Notes under the pieces: generated by a model
Database searches by the model: none
The model's input: only the letters and a program-made list of their open reading frames with translations
Told to the model about the DNA's origin: nothing
Part shown: one piece after another, positions 21,289-29,398 of the stretch
Layout: each line of letters starts with the position of its first letter
Numbering within the stretch: the first letter of the stretch is position 1
Translations under genes and position numbers: made by a program
NCBI GenBank assembly: GCA_944326335.1
Contig: CALVDM010000021.1
Span: forward strand, 1 to 38,581
Direction: 5' to 3'
DNA: 38,581 nucleotides
Source of the DNA: an uncultured Bacteroidales bacterium
GTDB lineage: Bacteria; Bacteroidota; Bacteroidia; Bacteroidales; UBA932

Positions 21289-21921
21289 ATGTATAGTGAG
21301 AAATATCCGTCAAAACTGCTTCAGGAGGCGGTGGAATCCATAGGTTCCCTTCCTGGCGTGGGGAGGCGGAGCGCATTGAAGCTGGCACTGCATCTGCTGA
21401 GGCAGCCGGCCGAAAATGTAAGCCATTTCACCAGGGCGATAGACAGGCTCAGGAATGAAGTGAAATATTGCTCAATATGCCGCATGATTTCGGACGGGGA
21501 CGTCTGCGGAATCTGTTCAGACAGGAAACGGGACCACAAGACGATATGCGTGGTGGAAAGTGTCAGGGATGTCATGAGCATCGAGAAGACGAGGCAGTAC
21601 ACCGGGGTCTATCATGTGCTCGGGGGCATAATTTCCCCGATAGAGGGCACCGGACCTTCCGACCTGACGATAGCGGACCTCGTCTCGCGGGTGACTGCCC
21701 TGACCGCGGAATTCCCTCCACAGGAGATTGAGGTGATTTTCGCCCTCAGCGGGGACGTCGAAGGCGAGACCACGGCATTCTACATCTACCGCCAGCTTTC
21801 AGCCACGGGCGTCAAGGTGTCAACGCTTGCCAGAGGCCTCGGTTTCGGGGACGACCTGGACTATGCGGACGAACTCACGCTCGGACGTTCCATTGTCAAC
21901 CGCCAGATATTCAGGCCATGA
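21289..21921 (+). CDS. recR: Recombination mediator protein RecR
   Basis: The 210-residue protein has the complete RecR layout: a helix-hairpin-helix near the N-terminus (SLPGVGRRSALKLALHLL, 20-37), a four-cysteine zinc finger (C61, C64, C73, C76 in CSICRMISDGDVCGIC), a Toprim domain from about 84 (CVVESVRDVMSIE), and the Walker-B-like C-terminal region with LARGLGFGDDLDYADELTLG. It works with RecO (and RecF) to load RecA on single-stranded gaps. Length is normal (about 200). It starts 11 bases after the kinase gene and overlaps mntP by 4 bases. Confidence 0.97.
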   Translation: MYSEKYPSKLLQEAVESIGSLPGVGRRSALKLALHLLRQPAENVSHFTRAIDRLRNEVKYCSICRMISDGDVCGICSDRKRDHKTICVVESVRDVMSIEKTRQYTGVYHVLGGIISPIEGTGPSDLTIADLVSRVTALTAEFPPQEIEVIFALSGDVEGETTAFYIYRQLSATGVKVSTLARGLGFGDDLDYADELTLGRSIVNRQIFRP

Positions 21922-22469
21922 TGGATATTGCAGAAATACTGCTCCTTGCCCTTTCGCTGAGCGCGGATTCGTTTGTCGTGTCCATGGGCGGGAGCGTGTC
22001 GCTCGGGAAGGTGAGCACGGGAAAGGTGCTCCAGGCTTCACTCGTGTTCGGCTTCGTGCAGGCCGGATTCCTTTTTGTGGGCTGGCTGTCCGGCTATTCC
22101 ATAGTTGAATATATAAGCAAGGTGGCTCATTACATTGCCCTGGTGATTCTTGCCTATCTCGGGATACGCATGATAATATCAGGTATCAGGGACAGCCGGG
22201 AGTCGGTGGATTTGTCGGGCTTCAGGAGCCTGATTGTCGCAGCAGTGGCCACAAGTATCGATGCGGTGGCGGTGGGGGTGTCGCTTGCCATGGGTAACAT
22301 GGAGTTCCCTGAGGCTGCGCTTGTGACTGTGCTTACACTCGTCGTGACCGTGCTCGCGTCTTCGGTCGGGATTACAATCGGCTCGGCCGCCGGCAGGCGA
22401 TTCGGCAAAATTGCAAGGATTGCCGGCGGGCTCGTGCTTGTTTTCATCGGTTTCAGGCCGTTCATCTGA
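21918..22469 (+). CDS. mntP: Putative manganese efflux pump MntP
   Basis: The 183-residue membrane protein has six predicted helices in two pseudo-repeats. Each carries the acidic family motif: LSADSFVVSMGGSVS in helix 1 (near 14-28) and ATSIDAVAVGVSLAMG in helix 4 (near 110-125). MntP exports manganese in E. coli and other bacteria. The start ATGATG overlaps the recR stop; either of the two adjacent ATG codons could serve. In many bacteria mntP sits under a manganese (yybP-ykoY) riboswitch, but here it directly follows recR and there is no room for one. Confidence 0.93.
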   Translation: MMDIAEILLLALSLSADSFVVSMGGSVSLGKVSTGKVLQASLVFGFVQAGFLFVGWLSGYSIVEYISKVAHYIALVILAYLGIRMIISGIRDSRESVDLSGFRSLIVAAVATSIDAVAVGVSLAMGNMEFPEAALVTVLTLVVTVLASSVGITIGSAAGRRFGKIARIAGGLVLVFIGFRPFI

Positions 22470-22486
22470 AAAGTTTGTCCTGAAAA

Positions 22487-22519
22487 TTGCCGATAGTTCT
22501 GAAAAAAGAATTAATTTTG
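22487..22519 (+). promoter_or_regulatory. Promoter of corA
   Basis: TTG (22487-22489) and TAATTTTG (22512-22519, full match to TAnnTTTG) are 22 bases apart, slightly longer than the usual 19. The corA start is 52 bases downstream. This is the main content of the 102-base gap after mntP. Confidence 0.5.
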
Positions 22520-22571
22520 CAGACTTTGTTTCACTTTCCGACTTTCCGGGCCGGTACAAATACAGATAGGG

Positions 22572-23519
22572 ATGATAGAGATTTTTTACAAATCCAACGG
22601 TCAGATGGAAATGTCGCAGTCTGTATCCATATTGTCGCAGCTGACACCGGAGATGGTGGTGTGGATAGACTTGTTCGCACCGACAGGGGACGAGAAGCGT
22701 TCCACCGAGTCTTTCGTGGGCACTACCATCCAGAGCAGGGCTCAGGCGGAGGAGATTGAGAGTTCATCCCGTTTCTCGGAGACCGACACTGCAATTTTCG
22801 CGAACACCAACTTCCTGATTCCGGGACCGGAGGAGTATTCCATGGAGACCGTCTCCTTCATACTTACCGACAATGTGCTCGTGACCCTGAGGGAATGCCC
22901 TTTAAGGAGCCTTACGGACCTGCAGCGCAGGATGATGGCTTTCCCGAAATTCTATCCGAACGGCTATACCGTGTTTGTCAGCATACTCGAGCAGCGTATC
23001 GACCTTGATGCGGACATGATTGAGCTGATGTCAAAGGAGATAGAGCAGTTCAACAGGAAGGTGAGCCTCGGCGAGGACATAAACGAGGAGTTCCTCCTCG
23101 ACATAAACCAGCTCCAGGAGAACACGATGCTTGTGCGGGAGAACATAGTCGACAAGCAGAGGGTGATATCGAGCCTTCTCAAGAGCAACAAGTACCCGCA
23201 TTCGCTCCAGCCTAAGCTCAATGTGCTCCTGAAGGACATATCGTCGCTCATCAACCATACGAATTTCGGCTTCGAGCGTCTGGAATATCTCCAGAACACG
23301 GTGGTGGGTCTCATCAACCTGGACCAGAACAAGATAATGAAGGTGTTCACCCTCGTGTCCCTCCTGTTCATGCCGCCTACGCTGATAACCGGGTTCTTCG
23401 GCATGAACCTCATGCTTCCGCTGACGGACACATGGTGGGACGTGGTCATAGTGCTGGTGCTGATGATTTTCTCATTCAGCATAATCCTTCTCATCTTCAG
23501 GAAACGCAAGATGCTGTAG
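22572..23519 (+). CDS. corA: CorA-family magnesium/cobalt transporter
   Basis: The 315-residue protein has a long cytosolic N-terminal funnel domain (about 1-250, rich in helices) and two C-terminal membrane helices (about 254-275 and 287-308). The signature tripeptide G277-M278-N279 (FFGMN) is at the end of the first helix, where it forms the ion-selectivity filter of the pentameric channel. The last residues are basic (RKRKML), as in other CorA proteins. It is expected to import Mg2+ down its gradient. It is flanked by mntP (another metal transporter) and rpsA and has its own promoter. Confidence 0.94.
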   Translation: MIEIFYKSNGQMEMSQSVSILSQLTPEMVVWIDLFAPTGDEKRSTESFVGTTIQSRAQAEEIESSSRFSETDTAIFANTNFLIPGPEEYSMETVSFILTDNVLVTLRECPLRSLTDLQRRMMAFPKFYPNGYTVFVSILEQRIDLDADMIELMSKEIEQFNRKVSLGEDINEEFLLDINQLQENTMLVRENIVDKQRVISSLLKSNKYPHSLQPKLNVLLKDISSLINHTNFGFERLEYLQNTVVGLINLDQNKIMKVFTLVSLLFMPPTLITGFFGMNLMLPLTDTWWDVVIVLVLMIFSFSIILLIFRKRKML

Positions 23520-23557
23520 CCCTGGAGGGGGAAAGTCGGGATAATTGTCGAAAACTT

Positions 23558-23588
23558 TTTGAAAATCCGAAAATTATGCATATTTTTG
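23558..23588 (+). promoter_or_regulatory. Strong promoter of rpsA
   Basis: TTTG (23558-23561), exactly 19 bases, then TATTTTTG (23581-23588) is a textbook Bacteroidota sigma-ABfr promoter. The rpsA start codon is 89 bases downstream, so the leader is about 80 bases long. Confidence 0.75.
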
Positions 23589-23626
23589 CCCGCCTTTTGA
23601 CCGGAGGCGGGCTTTCTGTCCTCCGG
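23588..23626 (+). promoter_or_regulatory. Overlapping alternative hairpins: corA terminator or rpsA leader control
   Basis: Stem A pairs GCCCGCCT (23588-23595) with AGGCGGGC (23605-23612) and is followed by TTTCTGT, like a terminator for corA. Stem B pairs CCGGAGG (23601-23607) with CCTCCGG (23620-23626). The two share bases 23605-23607 and cannot form together. The expected rpsA start lies inside the left arm of stem A, so rpsA transcripts would form stem B, while transcripts read through from corA could form A. Confidence 0.5.
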
Positions 23627-23677
23627 CAAGGTACAAGGATAATGTTTAACCCGCTAATTTGTTTTTAATTAATCGCA

Positions 23678-25513
23678 ATGGAAGAAAACAAAACAGTACA
23701 GGCAGAGGTTGCTCCGGAGACGGCGGCAGCACCTGCAGTCGAGGCTCCCAAGACTGTCTCGAACGCTTCGGTAGCACCGGACAAGTTCGACTGGGATGCA
23801 TTCGAAGGCAACTCCTCTTCGGCAGAGGACAGGAAGAAGGTAGAGGAAATGTATGACCAGACACTCTCCAAGGTTGTGGAGAACGAGGTCGTTGAAGGTG
23901 TGGTCACATCCATCAGCAAGAGGGAAGTGATTGTGAACATCGGCTACAAGAGCGAAGGCGTCATCATGGCTCCGGAGTTCCGTTACAATCCGGACCTCAA
24001 GGTCGGTGACACCGTTGAGGTCTTCGTCGAGACTGCTGAAGACAAGAAAGGACAGCTTGTACTTTCACATAAGAAGGCCCGTGCGCTCCGCTCATGGGAT
24101 ATGGTCAACGCAGCATACAACTCCGGTGAGGTTGTGAAGGGATATGTCAAGACCCGCACGAAGGGCGGCATGATTGTGGACATATTCGGTATCGAGGCAT
24201 TCCTCCCTGGCTCCCAGATAGATGTCAAGCCTATCAGGGACTACGACCAGTATGTTGACACTACCATGGACTTCAAGATTGTCAAGATCAACCAGGAGTT
24301 CAGGAACGTGGTCGTTTCACACAAGGCTCTCATCGAGGCAGAGCTCGAGCAGCAGAAGATGCAGATTATCGGCAAGCTCGAGAAAGGACAGGTGCTCGAG
24401 GGTACTGTCAAGAACATCACCGGCTACGGTGTGTTCGTGGACCTCGGCGGTGTGGACGGACTCATCCACATCACAGACCTTTCATGGGGGAGAATCAACC
24501 ATCCTGAGGAGGTCGTACACCTCGACCAGAAAATCAATGTCGTCATCCTCGATTTCGACGAGGCCAAGAAGAGGATTGCCCTCGGTCTCAAGCAGCTTAC
24601 TCCGCATCCATGGTCTGCACTCGACCCTAATCTCAAGGTGGGCGACAAGGTGAAAGGAAAGGTTGTCCTCATTGCCGACTACGGTGCATTCGTGGAGATT
24701 GAGCCGGGCGTCGAAGGTCTCATCCACGTGTCCGAGATGTCATGGTCTCCGAGACTCCGCATCGCACAGGACTTCCTGAAGGTAGGCGACGAGGTAGAGG
24801 CCCAGATCCTTACCCTCGACAGGGAGGAGAAGAAGATGTCCCTCGGCCTGAAGCAGCTCATCCCTAATCCGTGGGAGAACATCCGCGAGAAATATCCTGT
24901 CGGCTCAAAGCATACCGCAATCGTGCGCAATGTCACCAACTTCGGTGTATTTGCCGAGCTCGAGGAGGGAATCGAAGGCCTTGTCCATATCAGCGACCTT
25001 TCATGGACCAAAATCAAGCATCCTTCAGAGCTTGTACAGCCTGGCGACAAGATAGATGTTGTCATCCTCGATTTCGATGAGGAGAACCACAAGCTCAGCC
25101 TCGGCCACAAGCAGCTTCTGCCTAATCCGTGGGAGGGAGTGGAGAACGAGTACACTGTAGGCTCTGTCCACACTCTCAAAATCGGCAGCATCACCGACAA
25201 GGGTGCCGTGATTCCTCTCGGGAACGATATAGAGGCCACCTGCTCGATGAAGGAGCTTGTGAAGGAGGACGGTTCAATGCCGGTTGCCGGTGAAGAACTT
25301 GCATTCAAGGTAATCGATCTCAAACGCAGCACGAGGAAGGTCATCGTATCTCATCTGAGGACATATTCGGATGTAAAGTCCGAGAAGGCTGCAGGTGAGG
25401 CCGACAACACCAAGAAAGCTGTCAAGAAAATCAATTCAACAATCGAGAAGACTACTCTCGGAGACATTTCCGAGCTTGCAGCCCTCAAGTCAAAACTTGA
25501 AAAAGGCGAGTAA
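23678..25513 (+). CDS. rpsA: 30S ribosomal protein S1
   Basis: The 611-residue protein contains six S1 RNA-binding domains starting near residues 68, 150, 240, 325, 410 and 495; domains 3-5 carry the clear signature (for example GYGVFVDLGGVDGLIHITDLSW). The first 60 residues are acidic and alanine-rich, and the last 60 form a lysine-rich tail. S1 binds mRNA on the small subunit and helps start translation. In Bacteroidota, where most genes lack Shine-Dalgarno sequences, it is expected to be especially important. The last domain (about 495-565) is the most divergent. Codon use is visibly more biased than in the neighbours, as expected for a highly expressed gene. Ribonuclease Z starts 11 bases after its stop. 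Confidence 0.97.
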   Translation: MEENKTVQAEVAPETAAAPAVEAPKTVSNASVAPDKFDWDAFEGNSSSAEDRKKVEEMYDQTLSKVVENEVVEGVVTSISKREVIVNIGYKSEGVIMAPEFRYNPDLKVGDTVEVFVETAEDKKGQLVLSHKKARALRSWDMVNAAYNSGEVVKGYVKTRTKGGMIVDIFGIEAFLPGSQIDVKPIRDYDQYVDTTMDFKIVKINQEFRNVVVSHKALIEAELEQQKMQIIGKLEKGQVLEGTVKNITGYGVFVDLGGVDGLIHITDLSWGRINHPEEVVHLDQKINVVILDFDEAKKRIALGLKQLTPHPWSALDPNLKVGDKVKGKVVLIADYGAFVEIEPGVEGLIHVSEMSWSPRLRIAQDFLKVGDEVEAQILTLDREEKKMSLGLKQLIPNPWENIREKYPVGSKHTAIVRNVTNFGVFAELEEGIEGLVHISDLSWTKIKHPSELVQPGDKIDVVILDFDEENHKLSLGHKQLLPNPWEGVENEYTVGSVHTLKIGSITDKGAVIPLGNDIEATCSMKELVKEDGSMPVAGEELAFKVIDLKRSTRKVIVSHLRTYSDVKSEKAAGEADNTKKAVKKINSTIEKTTLGDISELAALKSKLEKGE

Positions 25514-25524
25514 TTTCTCGTGAG

Positions 25525-26475
25525 ATGAACTTCACTCTGAATATTCTGGGGTCGGCTTCAGCCCTCCCCATGGTAAACAGATTTCCAAGCGCCCAAGTGC
25601 TCGATGTACGGGGGCGCTTGTTTTTGATTGACTGCGGTGAGGGCACGCAGATGCAGCTCCGCCGTCAGAGGATGTCCTTGCTGAAGGTGGACACGATATT
25701 CCTGTCGCATCTCCACGGAGACCATGTCTTCGGCATCTTCGGCCTGCTTTCAACCTTGAGCATGCTCGGACGCAATGCTCCTCTCCACATCTACGCACCG
25801 TCGGATTTCAGCAAGGTCCTGACGGATTTCCTCGCTTCTTTCGGAGCAGGATTCAATTTCGAGCCTGTGCACCATGTCGTGTCGGTTGACCGGCGGTCCG
25901 CTCCCGGGAAGATATTCGAGACAAGGTCGGTGGAAGTCCTGGCATTCCCGCTCAGGCACAGGATAGAGACATACGGCTACCTGTTCAGGGAGAAGACGCC
26001 GCAGCTGAATGTCCATAAGGAGGCAATCGGGAGGTACGGTCTGACTCTGGCCGAGATTGCCATGCTCAAGAACGGCCTGGATGTCGTCCGCGATGACGGC
26101 TCCATAATCAGCAATGCGCAGGCCGCATATCTGCCCTATGAGCCGAGAAGTTTCGCATACTGCAGCGACACGGCACCGTTTCCGGAACTTGCAGACTGGG
26201 TAAGAGGTGTGGACCTGCTCTACCACGAGACCACTTTCCTTGAAGACATGGCTGACATTGCCGCCGCTACATATCATTCGACCACGGTGCAGGCGGCTGA
26301 ATGCGCAAAGGCGGCTCATGCGGGCAGATTGCTGATAGGACATTATTCGTCGCGCTTCAGCGACACCTCCGCCTTTCTTGACGAGGCAAGACGGATTTTC
26401 CCGGATACGACGTTGGCTGAAGACGGGCTGAAAATCGATTTGCCTCTTTTGAAGCGGAAGCAGGACCGCTTGTAA
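25525..26475 (+). CDS. rnz: Ribonuclease Z (tRNA 3' endonuclease)
   Basis: The 316-residue metallo-beta-lactamase-fold enzyme cuts the 3' trailer from tRNA precursors. The zinc motif HLHGDH is at residues 62-67, preceded by the family start LGSASALPMVNRFPSAQVL and IDCGEGTQMQLRRQ (35-48). Later ligands are seen in SDTAPFPEL and HYSSRF near the C-terminus. RNase Z is needed especially for tRNAs whose genes lack an encoded CCA, which fits the tRNA-Arg in this window. It is probably co-transcribed with rpsA (11-base gap). Confidence 0.95.
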   Translation: MNFTLNILGSASALPMVNRFPSAQVLDVRGRLFLIDCGEGTQMQLRRQRMSLLKVDTIFLSHLHGDHVFGIFGLLSTLSMLGRNAPLHIYAPSDFSKVLTDFLASFGAGFNFEPVHHVVSVDRRSAPGKIFETRSVEVLAFPLRHRIETYGYLFREKTPQLNVHKEAIGRYGLTLAEIAMLKNGLDVVRDDGSIISNAQAAYLPYEPRSFAYCSDTAPFPELADWVRGVDLLYHETTFLEDMADIAAATYHSTTVQAAECAKAAHAGRLLIGHYSSRFSDTSAFLDEARRIFPDTTLAEDGLKIDLPLLKRKQDRL

Positions 26476-26509
26476 GGTCTCCTGCCGACTCTTTTAGCGA
26501 AAGATTTCC

Positions 26510-26517
26510 TATCTTTG
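26510..26517 (+). promoter_or_regulatory. Promoter -7 element of the glucosaminidase-mltG operon
   Basis: TATCTTTG is a full match to TAnnTTTG, 23 bases before the start codon. No TTTG lies at 19 bases upstream, so the -33 contact is weak or absent. Confidence 0.55.
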
Positions 26518-26540
26518 CTTCCCGTTAATACTGTTGTGAT

Positions 26541-27590
26541 ATGAAATTTTCCCGTTGTTTCCATATATTGGCGGCATTCCTTGCCATCTCCGGTTGCGGG
26601 ACAGCCTCCCGGACCATGTCTCCGTCGTCTGCCGAAAGTCTGGCGCAGACTTTTACGGAAGACAGCCCGCAGCACCGGTATATCCGGCAGTATGCAGGCA
26701 TAGCGGTCAGGGAGAGGGCAAGGTCCGGTGTCCCTGCAAGCATAACCCTTGCCCAGGGCATGCTCGAATCCGGAAACGGACAATCCGAACTGGCAGTCAG
26801 GGGCAACAATCATTTCGGCATAAAGTGCCACGACTGGAAGGGGCAGAGGCTGTATTTCGATGATGACAGGAAAGGGGAGTGCTTCAGGAAATACAGGAGC
26901 GCGGAAGAGTCTTTCAGGGACCATTCGGATTTCCTGAGATACAGGGACAGGTACAAGTTCCTGTTCGATTTCAATGTGACTGACTACGAGTCTTGGGCAT
27001 ACGGGTTGAAGAAGGCGGGATATGCCACAGACCCGGCCTACCCGTCAAAGCTGATAAGGCTTGTCGAGGACTATGGACTCGACCGTTTCGACAAGGTGTC
27101 CGGGAAAGCTGCGGCCGGAGACGGGGCTGCCGCGTCCGGGTCAGGGGCTCCGGCAGAGGAGGAAGTGAAGGTGCCGGCGACACCGGCGGAGCTCGAGGCT
27201 CCCGTGCCTCTGTCCGACAGGCGTGGGGCGACAATGCATCTGTCCCTGACCAGACAGCTCTATTCCCAGAACAATGTGCCTTTCGTGTATTCGGTGGAAG
27301 GCGAGACTTATTCGGACATAGCCGGATACTACAATCTCTTCACGTGGGAGATATTGAAGTATAACGACCTGTCCGCGGAAGAGTCTCTGCTTCCCGGCAC
27401 AGTCGTATATCTCCAGCCGAAGAAGTCGAGGGCTGCAAGGCATGTCGACAAGTATGTTGCAGAAGGCGGTGAGCAGCTCAGGGATGTGGCTCAGAGGTAT
27501 GCAGTCAGGATGAAGAGCCTGATGAAGCTGAACGGAATGGAAGAGCCGCGGGAGCTTCAGGAAGGCGAGATGATTTTATTGAGGAAGTAG
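26541..27590 (+). CDS. Lipoprotein N-acetylglucosaminidase (GH73 type) with LysM-like repeats
   Basis: The 349-residue protein has a lipoprotein signal with lipobox ISGC (Cys19), so it should be anchored in the membrane. A GH73-like glucosaminidase domain covers about residues 45-185: ASITLAQGMLESGNGQSEL contains the likely catalytic Glu, followed by NNHFGIKC and YRSAEESFRDHSDFL. A low-complexity Ala/Pro/Glu linker (about 190-230) leads to two LysM-like modules, VPFVYSVEGETYSDIAGYY (near 245-295) and VAEGGEQLRDVAQRYAVRM (near 300-349), which bind peptidoglycan. It cleaves GlcNAc-MurNAc bonds during wall remodelling or cell separation. It is followed after 5 bases by mltG, another wall-cutting enzyme. 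Confidence 0.92.
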   Translation: MKFSRCFHILAAFLAISGCGTASRTMSPSSAESLAQTFTEDSPQHRYIRQYAGIAVRERARSGVPASITLAQGMLESGNGQSELAVRGNNHFGIKCHDWKGQRLYFDDDRKGECFRKYRSAEESFRDHSDFLRYRDRYKFLFDFNVTDYESWAYGLKKAGYATDPAYPSKLIRLVEDYGLDRFDKVSGKAAAGDGAAASGSGAPAEEEVKVPATPAELEAPVPLSDRRGATMHLSLTRQLYSQNNVPFVYSVEGETYSDIAGYYNLFTWEILKYNDLSAEESLLPGTVVYLQPKKSRAARHVDKYVAEGGEQLRDVAQRYAVRMKSLMKLNGMEEPRELQEGEMILLRK

Positions 27591-27595
27591 GGACC

Positions 27596-28648
27596 ATGCG
27601 CAGATGGATATTGCCGGCAGCTGTAGTCGCCGGTGTCATAGCGGTTTTCGCAGCGGCATTCACGGCTGCACGTTATTATTGTGACAGGAAGGCACCCTCT
27701 TTCGGGAGAGAGTATGTCCTTTACGTCTATCCCGGCACTGACGCAGGCACCGTGATAGACTCCCTTGTGTCAGGGGCTCTGGCCAGAAGGCGGGGAAGCA
27801 TAGAGCGTTGTGCGGCGGACATCGGCCTCGAAGATAACGTAACTCCCGGAAAATATGTAATTCTTCCGGAATATTCTGCTGCGTATGCAGTGCGCATGAT
27901 AGTGAACGGGTGGCAGACTCCGCAGAATCTGACACTTTCCGGTACTATACGTTCCAAGGGCAAGCTCGCCTCGGTGATAGGCCGGCAGATGATGGTGGAT
28001 TCAGCTGCGGTGGCGGCTGCTCTCGAGGACGGAGAGTTCCTGTCAGCATACGGGTTCACTCCGGAGAACGTGTTCGCTCTGTTCCTGCCTGACACCTATG
28101 AATTCTACTGGACGGCAAGTCTCGAGGATATCTTCGCCAGGTTCAGGAAGGAGTATGACAGGTTCTGGACACCGGAGAGGGTTTCCCTTGCAGAGAAACA
28201 GAATCTCACCAAACTCGAGGTCTCGGTCATGGCTTCGATAGTGAACGGGGAGACCCTCGAGGCATCAGAATATGCCAGGATAGCCGGAGTGTATCTGAAC
28301 AGGCTGCACAAGGGTATGAAACTCCAGGCGGACCCGACCGTATGTTTCTGTTTCGACTACACGCTCGACCGGGTGCTCAAGAAGCATCTCAGGGTGGATT
28401 CCCCGTATAACACATATAAATATTACGGGTTGCCTCCGGCTCCCATAAACGTGCCTCCCAAAGCATGCATGGATGCTGTGCTGTCTCCGGACGAGCATGG
28501 CTACCTTTATTTCTGTGCAAGTCCGGAGTTCGACGGCACGCATATCTTCGCCGTCACATACAATGAGCATCTGAGGAATGCGAGAGCTTTCCAGCGGGCA
28601 TTGACTGCCAGGCAAAAGGCTAAAGACCGGCAAGCTTCGCAGCTATGA
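27596..28648 (+). CDS. mltG: Endolytic peptidoglycan transglycosylase MltG
   Basis: The 350-residue inner-membrane protein has one N-terminal transmembrane helix (about 4-26) and a periplasmic YceG-like domain. The catalytic Glu is most likely E219 in MASIVNGETLEASE, matching E218 of E. coli; the Glu usually two residues before it (EKET) is Asn here. GVYLNRLHKGMKLQADPTV (231-249), SPYNTYKYYGLPPAPI and FDGTHIFAVTYNEHL are strongly conserved family motifs. MltG cuts nascent glycan strands and sets their length. Its 3' end overlaps the convergent C_GCAxxG_C_C gene by 29 bases, which leaves no room for a terminator between them. Confidence 0.95.
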   Translation: MRRWILPAAVVAGVIAVFAAAFTAARYYCDRKAPSFGREYVLYVYPGTDAGTVIDSLVSGALARRRGSIERCAADIGLEDNVTPGKYVILPEYSAAYAVRMIVNGWQTPQNLTLSGTIRSKGKLASVIGRQMMVDSAAVAAALEDGEFLSAYGFTPENVFALFLPDTYEFYWTASLEDIFARFRKEYDRFWTPERVSLAEKQNLTKLEVSVMASIVNGETLEASEYARIAGVYLNRLHKGMKLQADPTVCFCFDYTLDRVLKKHLRVDSPYNTYKYYGLPPAPINVPPKACMDAVLSPDEHGYLYFCASPEFDGTHIFAVTYNEHLRNARAFQRALTARQKAKDRQASQL

Positions 28649-29144
28649 TTCTGGCGGAACAGGCCACAAGTTCTGGGCAAGGGCGTTTGCGGTAGTATTC
28701 CGCGGTCCTGTCGGAAGGTCTCGGAGGTTCCACTCCGCACGAGGTTTCCTGCCCTTCTGCCGCAGGTCTTGCCTTGCGGTCCAGACCGAGCAGTTCCCGG
28801 CAGACAATGCTTCCGTTCTCCTCCCTGAATTTCCCGGCCAGTTCCTGCACGAGGGCATAGTTGGCAGTCCTCTCATCCATGTTCTTCGGATGTATTGCCG
28901 GAGACATGAAACCTGCCGCCATTCCCATTGCGGAAACGGTCCCGCAGACTTCACGCATGCGGGCCATTCCTCCTCCGAATCCTGATGCTACCGTGGCTAT
29001 TGTCTCCGGGCTGACTCCGAAAATGTCCTGGAATGCGAGGAGTACCGCCTGGCAGCAGTTATATCCGTCAAGAAAATTCTGTTTTGCTCTTTGTGCCCTT
29101 TCCTCGATGTCGAAATCGGCGGGCAGTTCAAAAAAATTTCCCAT
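28620..29144 (-). CDS. C_GCAxxG_C_C family cysteine-rich protein
   Basis: The 174-residue protein matches the C_GCAxxG_C_C family: paired cysteines in YNCCQAVLLAFQ (near 28-39), the glycine-rich GFGGGMARMREVCGTVSAMG (near 55-74), then CRELLG and a final CPELVACSARI. The spacing of conserved cysteines suggests a redox or metal/cluster-binding role, but no reaction has been settled for the family. The mid-region between the last cysteine groups (EGQETSCGVEPPRPSDR) looks variable. It converges with mltG (29-base overlap), and its start codon is only 12 bases from a 242-base inverted-repeat element, so its promoter probably lies inside that element. Confidence 0.85.
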   Translation of the reverse strand: MGNFFELPADFDIEERAQRAKQNFLDGYNCCQAVLLAFQDIFGVSPETIATVASGFGGGMARMREVCGTVSAMGMAAGFMSPAIHPKNMDERTANYALVQELAGKFREENGSIVCRELLGLDRKARPAAEGQETSCGVEPPRPSDRTAEYYRKRPCPELVACSARIIAAKLAGL

Positions 29145-29156
29145 AAAGGCTACTTC

Positions 29157-29398
29157 AATTAACGTCAGTTCGACGAATTTATGTCGTTCAGGACCAGGGA
29201 ATTCGTCGAACAGTCGTTATGGATTTCCTTGAAATCCAGATTTCTTAAACCCCAGTCGCTGTGGCGACAGCCCCTTTTCAAGGGGCGCCACCCCCATTCG
29301 CCCCCTCGCCGGGGGCTCGTCGCAGAACTACGTTCTGCTCCTCAGCGGAAGTTCGATGATTTTCACTAAATTAAAATTCATCGAACTCACGTTCAATT
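29157..29398. repeat. MITE/REP-like palindromic element with terminal inverted repeats
   Basis: The left end (29157-29180) and the right end read on the other strand (29398-29374) match at about 22 of 24 positions with one gap. Both contain AACGTnAGTTCGAnGAATTT. Each end also folds on itself: GTTCGACGAATT (29168-29179) with AATTCGTCGAAC (29200-29211), and GTTCGATGA (29351-29359) with TCATCGAAC (29378-29386). Between them are perfect small hairpins at 29221-29237 (GGATTTC/GAAATCC), 29255-29268, 29270-29286 (GCCCCTT/AAGGGGC), 29300-29316 (GCCCCC/GGGGGC) and 29323-29337 (CAGAAC/GTTCTG). No open frame is convincing. A possible 3-base direct repeat TCA flanks the inner ends. It fills most of the gap between the two divergent genes. 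Confidence 0.75.

Noticed and set aside
21850-21917. Manganese (yybP-ykoY) riboswitch before mntP
   Set aside because: The mntP start overlaps the recR stop, so there is no untranslated leader to hold one.
29168-29398. CRISPR-like array
   Set aside because: The repeats are inverted rather than direct, differ in sequence, and there are no regular spacers or cas genes.
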